From NCBI GenBank assembly GCA_951812925.1, contig OX638371.1:112491124-112555123 (forward strand): a stretch of 64,000 nt of DNA, in the 5' to 3' direction. The stretch comes from Calliopum simillimum. Its lineage: Eukaryota; Arthropoda; Insecta; Diptera; Lauxaniidae. The translations under genes and the position numbers were made by a program. The number at the start of each line of letters is the position of its first letter. Positions within the stretch are counted from its first letter, which is position 1. Positions 36,189 through 47,000 of this stretch are shown here, in pieces. Below the pieces are notes generated by a model that searched no databases, was not told where the DNA came from, and saw only the letters and a list, made by a program, of their open reading frames with translations.

Positions 36189-37873
36189 TTAGTTTCTTCT
36201 TCTTCGTACTTTTGATATACGCCACGAATTAGCTTCTTTGTATATATTGTAGAGCGGTTCGAGACGTTGATTCTTTTTGAATTTAATCATTTTGGCTGGA
36301 TCTGAGAATCTAAAGAATGATGGCGCAAATTCAACGAACCATTTCGGATCGTACATTTCGAATAGTACATAGATAAAATGCAACCTCAGTGCTCTTACTT
36401 GTTATTTTGCTTTCAGCAGTGAGTCTGCAACGACGACGCTAACATCATAATCATGTTAATGTAACAAAAAAGAAAAATTTATCTTGAACATCATCTTAAA
36501 CTAAGAAAACAGGAATTAATGTTTGTCTTCATTTTTACTCTCATTTTCATTGAATAGCTTATGAAACAAACAGAGAAGCAAAATATTTCCCGACAAAAGC
36601 GGTTATCTTGTCTTAAAAGAAAGTGGAATTATGTAGAAAATATGACTGCATTAAAAAAATATATATATAACATCTAGTGCAATGACATGTCAATGGTGAA
36701 AGTTATTTTGATTGTTACAAGTTCAAAAAGCGTAAATATGAAACATTTTGAACTCTTAAGTTTATATATGTATTATTTCCATTAATTTTAATTTAATAAT
36801 TTCAGATTTCGATAAGATTATTATATATGTTCTTATTTGCCTAATTTCCTCTGTAGAATTTTGGATAATTTCATTTTGACAAGGTCTTAAAATTATACTT
36901 GTTCAATATAAACATCTCTCGACTTTAATTTTTTCAGCCTTCAAGATATTTTCCTCGATAGTCAAGTGGATAGTTTTTCCGTTTCACCGCTTGCCTTTTC
37001 TATTGTAAAAGGCTTTGGATTGAAACTTTTCTTTAACTTTAACATTATTCTTTCAATAGCAAAACAGTTCTTTTTCGTAAAAAAAATATCCTAATTTAAT
37101 TAAACTTTAAAAATTGTATTACAAAAATTTTGTTAACAAACACAAACGAAGAGTTAACCTCTCATCAACTCTGGCATGGATTCAACAATAATTTGCAAAG
37201 CTTTCAGATCTTTTGTGACAGTGTCAGTAAGAACTTCCATAGCTTCCATTGTAGTTACTTCCCGCATATTTTCCTTTGTAGTTTGCACCAATTCATGGTA
37301 GATAACCCATTCTAAAGAAACCACAGCAAATGGCTTTTCGAACATTATTTCTCCAACTATTATAGACAGCAAGTAACGTAAGGTGATCACCTAAATGCAA
37401 AAAAGAAATAATGTATACGTAGTTTAAGTATGTGAATAATTTCTAATAAGGATGCACAAACCTTCTGCTTTATCGAATTTCGCCTTTTCCTGATCGGCTA
37501 GCGAATGCTTATCCTTATGTCGATAAAAAACATTTTGAACACTCAACATAGAGAAGATAGTAAGAATTTCATCCGAGCAGTGCCACTGACATGACGGCGC
37601 AGGATCAAATATTCTTGTTTGCATTTCAGATGGCAAAGCTGAGTAAACGCGTAGAACATCCGGCCCTAAACTTTTCATGCGCTCATACAAAATTTCACAA
37701 GCTGTGTCGCTTTTTTCCTGACCAGTTAAAAAGAACAGAATATCGCCTGGTGTTTCGCGCAAATGAATTTGCATTACTGTGATGAGCGATGCATATAAGT
37801 AGTTTGTTTCGGGTTCCTTTGTATAAATAACCTCAACTGGAAATGTGCGACCAGGAATGGTTAAAATGGAAAT
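36189..37873 (-). pseudogene. DHX8/Prp22-like DEAH-box helicase pseudogene
   Basis: On the minus strand the fragments follow the order of DHX8/Prp22, the spliceosomal helicase that releases spliced mRNA. They are [20 protein letters not shown].., [39 protein letters not shown], then a jump to [19 protein letters not shown] and KAEG. An apparent 71-nt intron (37461-37391, GTTTGT..TTTAG) follows, then GDHLTLLAVYNSWRNN, a further jump to KAICCGFF, a frameshift, EWVIYHELVQTTKE, and after about 850 bp of unrelated DNA the C-terminal [27 protein letters not shown]. The motifs around SAT, the later helicase motifs and much of the C-terminal domain are deleted. It cannot make an active helicase. The intron suggests duplication of genomic DNA, not a processed copy. 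Confidence 0.85.
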
Positions 37874-39159
37874 TTGGTTTATTGCCAAACAAGGCATTCA
37901 GTGCATTAAGAATTTGTTGTTGTTGAACTCTAGAAAGAATAATTAACTCAGGATTAACGTATTTATTTACTTTTTGTATTCATACTTACTTGATATCCAA
38001 AGTGGTTTAATAAAATTAAGTGCTGCATTTTACTTTTTTCTATTTCTATTTTCGTTTTGATTATTTTGAGAAATGTCAGAATCAGCTGACTACTTATTCA
38101 CCAAATTCACCTTGTTCACGGTTGCATTTTTCCCTTCAGTTCCACCCGATCACACAGGAGATACCACCGTCCCACTCGTTCACCCCTTTTTGCCCTGCTC
38201 CCTCACCACCGTCCCATTCGTTTCTCTGCTGCAGTTTTTTTTCATTTCACCTCGGCGTTGAAAGTTGCCAGTACGGTCGAAATACAAAAATATATCCCGG
38301 AAAATAAAAATACATACTTTTACTTAAAAATGCATTATTCCCAGTGTCGGCAATTGATTAGAGGAATAATTGTGGGTAAATGAAATAAGCCGAATACCGA
38401 AATTGTATTTAATGAATTTTATTCAATTTACTCACTAAAAATAATTTAATTATTGAATTTAAAAATAACTTTAATTGATTTTACAAGTTTAAATAAATTT
38501 AAGTAAATGCTGTGCAAAAGAATACGTTTGTACGCTACAACGAGTGAATAGAAACTAAACTGAAATTTTTGAATTTACATAAGTATGTGTTTATACGAAT
38601 GACATTTAAATGCATATGTGTTTGTATGTGAATGACATAAAAATGAAATGCAATGAAATTTAGAAATTCAAATTAAAAAGATCAGAATTCAATAATATTA
38701 AATGTTGAATACAATATTAAATTGATGTTGAAATATAATATTGATGTTGAAATATTTAGATATAATGTTTTGATGTAGGCGGTCGCCACATAATCATAGT
38801 TTTTGTGTATCTTAAAGAAAATATACTACATTTTGTCAAAATTAGAAATATTCATTACAAATAAAGAAATTGTGACATTTTACGAAAAAAAGCTAGAAGT
38901 TTAGGCTGGATTCTATCCGCTCGCCATTAGCTGTGTTTTAGACGACAGTTTACATTTAATTAAGCACTTTCTAAGAAACGTATGGGATAGCATCAACTAA
39001 AGTGCTTAATTTAACACAGATAAATTTGCGTGCTTAATTATTAAGCGCAAAGTAAGTTGTTGATGTGGTAACTACGTGTCAACACGCTGCCACAGCTATT
39101 AGTACATGAAGTTAAGGGGGGGATACTTCAATTTCGGTAGCTCCTCGATACGGCGATGA

Positions 39160-39520
39160 TTTTGTATAAATCGTCCGAAAATAAGTAGAAAATATTAAAT
39201 AAAATTTTTCTTTATCTCGCTTCGTTTTCAAGGTATAATACTTAAACAATACGAGAATATTGAACAAATTTCTGGAATTGTTAGATTTGACGATGTTTCC
39301 ACATAAAACGTCCCAAAATAAGTAAATAAAATTATTCAATATTCCGCTCCGTTTTCGAAATGGGAAACTTAAGGCATGAGAGATACTGAAAAATTTGCTT
39401 GAAAAATTAATTTCAAGAAAATTAAACTCTGTTTTTACATAAAACAACCTAGGATAAATCGAAAAAGTTAAATAAAATTTTACGATATCTTGCTTCGTTT
39501 TGGAGATAACTATAAAAAAA
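39160..39520. repeat. Degenerate three-unit tandem repeat, period about 130 bp
   Basis: Three units share ACATAAAACG or a close form, CCAAAATAAGT, TAAATAAAATTTT, and a CGCTTCGTTTTC-like end. The 142-codon minus-strand open frame across it reads the same repeat three times and shows no known domain. Confidence 0.55.
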
Positions 39521-39683
39521 TTCCGATGGCAAATCAGCACATAATTTAATATTTACTCTAACTATTGGCAAAAAAATTAGTAGGAAGAATGCGACATAAA
39601 ATGAAATAATTTTATTCCATTAATACGAACTTGTACAGTCAAATTTGCAATGAACAACAACCGACGCTACAAATATTAACTTG

Positions 39684-39778
39684 AAAATTGGTGACATACA
39701 TATGTTTCGGCTATTACCATATACACATTTATATATTTGCATATATATATATGTACATAGCCTCATCAGACCTATTTT
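39684..39778 (-). ncRNA. Hammerhead ribozyme motif, complete core (copy B)
   Basis: In minus-strand order: stem I 5' strand (39778-39770), CTGATGA (39769-39763), stem II GGCTAT/ATAGCC (39762-39757 with 39714-39709) enclosing a long self-complementary AT loop, GAAA (39708-39705), stem III CATA/TATG around a 2-nt loop, GTC cleavage triplet ending at 39693, and stem I 3' strand ACCAATTTT (39692-39684). Stem I pairs 8 of 9 positions, the exception being one A-A mismatch. This is the type I (stem I open) arrangement. All invariant core bases that I can check are present. Self-cleavage activity is inferred, not shown. Confidence 0.72.
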
Positions 39779-39885
39779 AGTTAATCTTTGCTTCTTACTA
39801 GAATCGAACCGCAGCCTTCTGCATTCTAATGAAAGAGTGCAGCAGACCTCTACCACTTAGGCCATGCTACGGAACGATCTACCGC
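39684..39885 (-). mobile_element. tRNA-like repeat with hammerhead ribozyme (copy B)
   Basis: On the minus strand an A-box TGGCCTAAGTGG (39864-39853) and a B-box GGTTCGATTCT (39810-39800) form a tRNA-like head. About 30 nt downstream comes a complete hammerhead motif. The same order occurs at 60.1-60.3 kb and, decayed, at 25.7-25.84 kb. The head is not a normal tRNA: the A-to-B spacing is long and no 7-bp acceptor stem is seen. It is best described as a SINE-like element carrying a self-cleaving ribozyme. Confidence 0.65.
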
Positions 39886-40856
39886 GTCAAAGATCCTCAC
39901 ATAAATAACACTGTTGTTGTTATTTATGTAAGTCCACTTGCTATAGCAGTCTTAAAAAGCAAAATTAAAATCATTTTAATATGTGAAAAATCATTGAAAT
40001 AATTTTATTTATTCATTTTATTTGTCCAAGTGATTTAGAGTGCTTGCGTCTATATTTTCATTAAATTTTATTGGAATTAAATTCCCAAGTAAATCCCAGA
40101 AAAATCCAGCAATCGCCTGATAATACCCAAAATCAAGAATGAATTCCCACAAAAGTAAATTCCCAACATAAGGCAGCATGGTTTAGCAAATTACACGCAT
40201 TCTCTGACAGCCAATACGTGTAAGCAGAGGACGTCGGCAGAACTAAGCTTCACTTCTTTTGATTTTCTATGATTTTAACCTTCTTCTTCTTCTTAAGTTA
40301 TGCTGTCAATTTGACAGCACAAACCTTAACCTTATAATTATTTTGTTGTAGTGACATTTGTTGTATTGCTGTCATTTTCCCGGCAGCTAAGACTCTAACC
40401 TTTAACAATTTCGCATATTTAAAAAAAAATGTTTGCCAACGCATTCAAAAATTTAACTTGATAATAAATAATACTTTTAAAAGCTTGCAAAAATTCAATG
40501 AATTCTAACTAATTTTACTAGGAATATTTTTATTTGACGAATGACCAATTTGTTACAAGGTTATCTGAAGGATTTACTCACCAATAATTCATTTTCTCGC
40601 TGGGATATGTGAGATGAACAATTTAGGCTTGGTTTTTGCCGAACTCAAAAAATTTAATAATATATTTGCCGAATTCCTTCGAAAAAAAGTAGCAAAATTA
40701 GTGATGCCAAACAAATTCGAATTCATCAAACTAAAAACTACAAAATTTGAAAGTGCGAACGGCTCTAATTGATGTATAGAGAAAATTGAAATAAAACTTG
40801 TGTATTACATTTTAGTTGTGAAAGAAACGTAAACAAAACCGCAGAAATTCCTTGAA

Positions 40857-41561
40857 ATGAATGAGGCAGCAGCTCTCGCTGGAATGATTCCATACGATAC
40901 GATTGGACTTTATGAGCAACCCAAGCCACGCTTTATATTCAAAATGCCCCGTGTTGTGCCTGACCAGAAATCCAAGTTCGAAAGTGACGAACTCTTCCGT
41001 AGGCTATCGCGTGAAAGCGAAATTCGCTACACAGGTTAGTGCATAGTTTGTTTTTGGAATGCATCAACTTTTAGCAATCATAAAACTTCTTAAAAAGGTT
41101 ACAGAGAGCGTGCGTTAGAGGAACGCCAGATACGTTTCCAAAATGGTTGCCGTGAAGGACACACTGAAATATCATTTGTAGCATCAGGTACCAACTTGCA
41201 ATTGGTATTCAACGCTAACCAGAATCCTTATATTCAAGACAAGGAGTGTGATTTTGACAAAGAGCATGGAAAGGTGCATATAAAGTCATACTTTATTATG
41301 AATGGAGTTTGCGTTCGTTTCCGCGGTTGGTTGGACTTGGAACGGCTGGATGGTGTTGGCTGCTTAGAATATGATGAGAGGCGAGCCATACATGAAGATG
41401 CTATATTGCGCGAGCAAATTGATCGTTATAATCAGCGATTGAGAGAATTTGAAGATTCTAAACGTGCGTATCGCGACAACCGTCCTGATGAAATGGAAGC
41501 AGTTCGTCGAGGAGTTGCATCTGGAGGTATTGGCGTTGGTGCTGGGATGTGGCGACGCTAG
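40857..41561 (+). CDS. CBF-beta, Runt-domain partner (Brother/Big brother family)
   Basis: Exon 1 is 40857-41034 and exon 2 is 41098-41561, separated by a 63-bp intron (GTTAGT donor, AAAAAG acceptor). Together they make 213 codons plus stop, the size I recall for Drosophila Bro and Bgb. The protein contains MPRVVPDQKSKFESDELFRR, SEIRYTGYRERALEERQIRF, REGHTEISFVASGTNLQL and FIMNGVCVRFRGWLDLERLD, the hallmark core of core-binding factor beta. This protein binds Runt-domain transcription factors (Runt, Lozenge) and raises their DNA affinity in the nucleus. A glutamate/arginine-rich helix and a short glycine-rich tail follow. Start context GAAATGA is acceptable and fits the family. Whether it is Bro or Bgb cannot be decided here; no second copy is in the window. 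Confidence 0.93.
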
Positions 41562-42218
41562 GATGCTTTTATCCGTGGTCCTTATATCACGACTTTTTTA
41601 AGTACTTAATACTCGTATTACTAGATTAAGATAAATTGGCTCAGTACTCACTTTTAAAATTCACATTTCTTAAAACTATTGTTTGTATTGTAGTCTCCAA
41701 TATTATGATATTTTAAATGAAGATAACTCAATATAAATAGTATATTATATACCTTTATCAAATATAAAAAAAAAGTTAATCTGACGAAATTAAGAACAAA
41801 ATATATCTAGTTACTTAAAAATTTAGTTAAAAACAAATTCATAAACTATTAACATTCATCTACTAGCTCCCAACTAATATAGACTTTTAGAAAAGTTATA
41901 CATATCAAAGCTGTCCTTGAATCATGGGACTTACGTGTACTTCAAAAAAGAGGTTCTCTTTGTAAGCAAATCAAGGAACATAATGTGATGAACAAATAGC
42001 GAACCACTTATGTCTGGGTATGGACTTTAATTCTTAAATTTTTCTTTTGTACACCTAAAAAACTACATTCTTTTAGGAAAATAAAACAAAATTTCAATTA
42101 TTAAGAAGAAAAATGCAATTTAAAAATTTATTACATTTTAATAAAATTAACTCAGTTAATTTTTTAAGATTTCCAAAAAAGCATGCTTTATCAAATTCAC
42201 TTTTTTAATTAATAGGGC

Positions 42219-42620
42219 TTAGTAACAGTTTCTTTTTATATTGAAATGCTTTAAGCTTTTCTGCGTATAATATAGTAGACGATTAAATCTACGGTTACTG
42301 GACCGTGTAGTATGTGAAAATTTTGTACGTTCATTAAAATTACAGCCAAACCAGTGAGGAGAAAGAATATTATGTTCTTCACCAGAGTCCATTAGTTGTT
42401 GCTGAAGTACAAATGCGCTAATGCTATCAGCAGCTTGCGTTAGCAGGTCTTCTATAAATGGATCAACCATTGAATGTTGATTGTGCGCTTCATCACTACA
42501 CAGACTATTTGGAGATATTAGTTCACTGTCTTGTAATTTGCAAAATGAAGAGTTTGCATCTTGTAACGTGGATATTTGTTTTAAGGCTTCTTCTATTTTC
42601 AGAAGAGCTTGATCACTCAT
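42219..42620 (-). CDS. Small protein with a JIL-1 C-terminus-like domain
   Basis: A single-exon frame of 133 codons starts in good fly context (AAAATGAGT) and has AATAAA about 90 nt after the stop. I do not recognise the protein by name. The N-terminal half is a short amphipathic, acidic region (KIEEALKQISTLQD; DPFIEDLLTQAADS). Residues 88-131 (42359-42228) align without gaps to the JIL-1 C-terminal segment at 18616-18747, with 19 of 44 identical, including WxGC, ER-K, RR, LLYxTQxSLKxFN. The gene is convergent with CBF-beta and lies downstream of alpha-COP on the same strand. It has no kinase domain. It could be a chromatin-associated protein sharing a JIL-1 interaction module, but that is inference. 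Confidence 0.75.
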   Translation of the reverse strand: MSDQALLKIEEALKQISTLQDANSSFCKLQDSELISPNSLCSDEAHNQHSMVDPFIEDLLTQAADSISAFVLQQQLMDSGEEHNILSPHWFGCNFNERTKFSHTTRSSNRRFNRLLYYTQKSLKHFNIKRNCY

Positions 42621-43132
42621 TTTAAAGAAACTATTGTAAATTCTACTGTCAGAAATTGATATTTTTACGAATTTCGTTTACACGCGGTTAATTTGTTAAC
42701 AACGGTACTATTTATGCAAATAAATAATAATAAAAAACTTTGGGTGGCCGTTACAATATGCCAAACATTCATAATTACTTTATAGAACTCAACCCTGAAA
42801 CATTAGAATTGAATCAATTACACAGGTTTACAAAAACTTCCGCTACCGAAGGTTTTTGACGTGCTGAAAATGATACAGTAATCCGTTTCGCTCTACCACG
42901 CCATGATTTCGAGACATCCGGACTTAAAAGTGCAAATGTTGCTGCTTTAAGGCATACTCATGTTGTATTTCCAGGAAATATTGCAATAATCTTCCTCATT
43001 CGTTCTTACACTCAACCCTTTCGAATTGGGTTCTTAGTTTTCAAGTTATCATTCATTGTAGTAAATATATCTCAATTCTTTACAAATATGTATAATTGAG
43101 GGAGGGGCTTAGATTAACAATGAAATAAAGGT

Positions 43133-43270
43133 GGCAAAAATAATCGGTTATTTGATCGGTATCACTTTTCCAACTTGATGCCAACAAATCTATACCATCA
43201 AGTAAACTTTCTGTGAAAACAGAGCCCAATCGTAGCAAAATCACAGCCACCTTGAATGGACTTACGCCAT
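43133..43270. mobile_element. Partial copy of the GGCAAAAGTAAT MITE
   Basis: It starts GGCAAAAATAAT and shares GTTATTTGATCGGTAT, CCATCAAGTAAACTTT and GAAAACAGAGCCCAAT with the copy at 27543-27722. The right end is degenerate. Confidence 0.55.
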
Positions 43271-43468
43271 TGTCATTCTGAGCCTTTCAAGATAGTTGTT
43301 TTTTATTCTTCTATTTCGACTGTCGTATCATTTGAGTTCGAACACTACGATGATCCAACGAAAAATCCTCTTTGTCGTTTGAATATATATGACGAATTAG
43401 TATTTTGGAACGAGGGTATAGTTAAAATCTGATATAACATGTAAATAAATAAAAACATATAGGGGATT

Positions 43469-43768
43469 ATCGTGAATCAAGATTCCCGGGGAATTTTCTA
43501 AACTGCAATAGAGAATGCACGGCAGTTTAAAAATTCACCCGGAATATTTATTCACGATTCAAATTCATATGAAAATAATGGCGTTAGAAAATAACACCCA
43601 AAATAAAAAACGAAATAACGCCTAAGTTATTTTCATATAAATAATAAAATATTTTGGGCGTTATTTCCTAACGCCGAAAATAATCATTTTGGAAATAACG
43701 CCCAAAATTTATTTGTATGAAAATTATTTGGGCGTTATTTGGTTTTTATTTTGGGTGTTATTACTTAA
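43469..43768. repeat. Hairpin element followed by an AAATAACGCCC repeat block
   Basis: An imperfect hairpin of about 90 bp (43469-43558) has ends ATCGTGAAT and ATTCACGAT and inner pairs AAACTGC/GCAGTTT. It is followed at 43573-43768 by the GAAATAACGCCCAAAA family in both orientations, including TTATTTTCATATAAAT and TAATCATTTTGGAAATA as at 13975-14520. Confidence 0.65.
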
Positions 43769-44032
43769 GACTATTCCTCATTAAAAAAAAAAATCAATCA
43801 GTTAGCATATTATATATATGTTTACTTTTATTATATCAAAGATAACGTACATTTTTGCTTTGATAGATACATATAGTATAGGTAATATATATTGATATAA
43901 AATCATTTTCCTTTCTTTTCGTTCAAAAAATTGCAAAGTAGCAAAAAACATAAAACCAACTAATGTGGTTTGCAAATTAATTTAAATTCTTTAAATTCTT
44001 AAAGTATTTAAAGCATTTTGCATGATATAAAT

Positions 44033-47000
44033 TTAACGGAATTGTAAATTTGAAATGCGTAGGCCAATACAATCCTTGCCAATTTGGCTCACTTCGCACA
44101 CCGTGCATAAATTCCCTTTATATTGCGGATCATAAGAGGAGTTACAGAAGGGACAAGTTATTTCTGGTTTGCCACGATATAATGGTTTGTAACTAATACC
44201 GCATATGTTGAATGGATTGAATTCCTCATATTGCAATTGATGCTCGTCTGTGGGATTTACTTCACACGCCTGCAAAATTTTACGTACTTGTTGCGCTACT
44301 TCAGGTCTAGGTCCCAGCTCCAACAAACGTCTAGCGAAGGAGGCTGCAGTTTTGTAATTTTTCAATTTGAAAAACATATTCAAGGCGGTACGTAGTGTTA
44401 ATATCTGATGTACTGGCTGTAATTTGCAGTGTGTAAAGTATGCTGCCAATTCACAAAGACGCTTCTGTTCTTCCAAAGTAGATTTTGGCATACCCTTACG
44501 ATCAGTTTCCATCTTCAGACCAACCATGTACTCTGAACATATTTTCAGTAGTTGCTGAGCCTCAGCAATGTCCTGCTTCGTTTCTACGACGAGCAGCGGA
44601 ATACTTATAAGTATTGCATGGAATTTTTCAATAGCTTCAGTGAATTTACCAGCGGTCGTCAGTTGATAGCCTGATTGAAGGCGTTGAACTAAGTCATTTA
44701 ATTTAATACCCAAAGCAGGACGTTGATTTTTTACATTATTTTCTGAATAATTACGCAGCGGATATGCATTAAGAGATTTTAAATTTGGTACAGCAGTAAA
44801 ACTTGTCTTAGAGCAGGTGTAGTTTTGAAGAAATAGCTCTTTAAAGGGCTTGAAATTGACAACACCAAGTTGATCGTTGAGTAAACGGAATGCAGTTTCA
44901 AATGAGCCGGCTTTAACATGATCCAAAACAAGCGGCGAGGTGTTGGCCCAATGTTGCGGTGGTGACATACCCTTATTTGGTGCAGCATAGTAACCATTAT
45001 CTAGAGCGGAAGCTTTAATTTTTGATGCCAACTCTTCAGGGACAACTAAATCATCATCGCCGACATCCCAGCCAGCTCCCTCTTCACCACCAGTATTCTC
45101 CACGCCGCCCTCTGTGTCTTGAGCATCATGCATTTCATCATCAGTACCTTCACCGAGACCTAAGTCAGCATCAGCACCCCAGCCATCACCACCTCCGATA
45201 TCTTCTAATACAGCAGCATCAGCGTTAACATTCAACGCCTGTCTAGCAGTAGCACTGCTGCCAGCTCGTGTTATCATGGCACCCTCAAAGAAGCCCTTGG
45301 AAACGGTTAATAGAGGCCAGTTTGTCTCGACCTGTTGGATTGGTACCGGTGGTTGTAATAAAGTAGCACGCTCATTTATCTCAGGCAATGCGTTACCCTC
45401 TTGTGCTATAGATTCACTGAGTGCTCCAGCCTGTTCTTCTAGCCCATGTGTTGCAGCAGTCAGGTAAGCCAAAGAAAGCTGACCACAGTTTTTCAAAATG
45501 CTAACACGTTCCTTTACATCACCCAAGAGTAAAGCACCCTGGTATTGTGCAGAAACATCTTTACGTATTTCGGCAATCTTATTCATCTTCTTTAATTTTT
45601 CTAAATTACCAGTAATCAAATAGAGGAAACTTAACTTGTCGAAATTTTTAGTGCGCTGATAGCACATTTCTACCACCTGATGATTGCCTTGCAATAATGC
45701 CGACTGTCCTAATCGATCCCAGCAATCTTTATCATCCAAGGCCTTTGCAGCTTCTAATGCAATCTCAATGTTGCCACATTCCAATGCCAAACCAAAGCGG
45801 GTTTTTTCATCTTTAACAAAATGTAAAGCAACTTCTGGATAACCTTTTTGTTGTAAGTAAGCGATGATGCTTTGTCCTACCAAACGTGCATTGCGTACCA
45901 TATGCAATACTTCGTCATATTTGCGATTTATCAAAGCCAATTTGAATTTGTATTCTGTTGAATCAATATGAAGCACACGAGTGCGGCACTCACGATCCAA
46001 GCAGAAGACTTGATTACCTTTAACGCGAGTTAGATAAATCGGTAAATCCAAAGTGCGTATGATACCATGATCGCCGTTAGTAATGGCATATTTAATATGA
46101 TTGCTGGTTGTATAAATGAAGACACCAGAATCATCCCATGCTCCAGACTTGACACGACAATTTTCTTGAATCGTGCAAAGATATTGCAACCGACGATCAC
46201 AAATGGTGACAGAATGTTTGCAAAGCAACGCGACAAGTGACATGTCTGCTGACCAAACAACATAGCGACACTTAGCCAATTTTATGCAGCCTACGGAGAC
46301 CAAACGTTGCACTTCGTACAGTGTTACATATTCTGGATCGCGAATTAGTAACATGCCGGTACCGGCATAAAAGATTTCTTCACAAAAAGTGGGTATTTTT
46401 TTAGTGACTTCGTTTTTGAAATTTTTAATGACCAGTTGTTGATTGCGATCAAGTACAGCAAAACGATTGCGAGCTACCCAAATAGCTGTGATGCCAGAAG
46501 ATCTCTTGCTGTCCGATTCATTTTGTGATTCAGTATCCTTGGGTATTTGGCATAAATCGTAAGTGCTGTTCTCGAGGTTGTTTGTGCGCGTACATATAAG
46601 TACTGCATTAAGCGCTGGATTATAAGACATGCTGTGTACTGGTGATCTGCCACCACCACGCAACTGCATGACAACTGTGTCTTTTGTAGTGGTAAAGTCC
46701 AACTTGCGTAAGAAGCGTTCTTTCACATAATAGAGCATATTACCGTGCACTGCATATGCTGGACGTTCACGCTCTAATTTAAAGACGACCATACCTAAAA
46801 ATAGATTTGTATCAATTAATTATCTCATAAATCCAAGTTGGAGTAAAATAATTTTTGAAAACTATTAGGGTCTTTTTATGAAGTTTACTTCCATTTAAAA
46901 CAAAATATTGCACGAATCTTTAGGAAAATGGATTATAACACATGCCGTGTACTGGTGATCTGCCACCACCACGCAAGAAGATAGGGAAATGTTGAAGAAA

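Larger units (their letters stand above)
38041..40856. other. Intergenic DNA before the CBF-beta gene
   Basis: AT-rich sequence with no recognisable gene. It contains an imperfect hairpin around 38950-39040, a three-unit minisatellite at 39160-39520 and the tRNA-like/hammerhead element at 39684-39885. A small inverted repeat (GCTGTCAA/TTGACAGC) lies near 40300. Confidence 0.6.

Noticed and set aside
37900..38040. Possible first exon with ATG (minus strand, 38027) and GTAAGT donor upstream of the helicase pseudogene
   Set aside because: Joining to the next acceptor gives early stops in the frames tried, and the peptide is not recognised.
39112..39540. 142-codon minus-strand open frame
   Set aside because: It reads through three copies of a degenerate tandem repeat and has no known domain.
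45022..45467. Plus-strand open frames inside alpha-COP
   Set aside because: They are antisense shadows of exon 2; the alpha-COP frame is intact and conserved.
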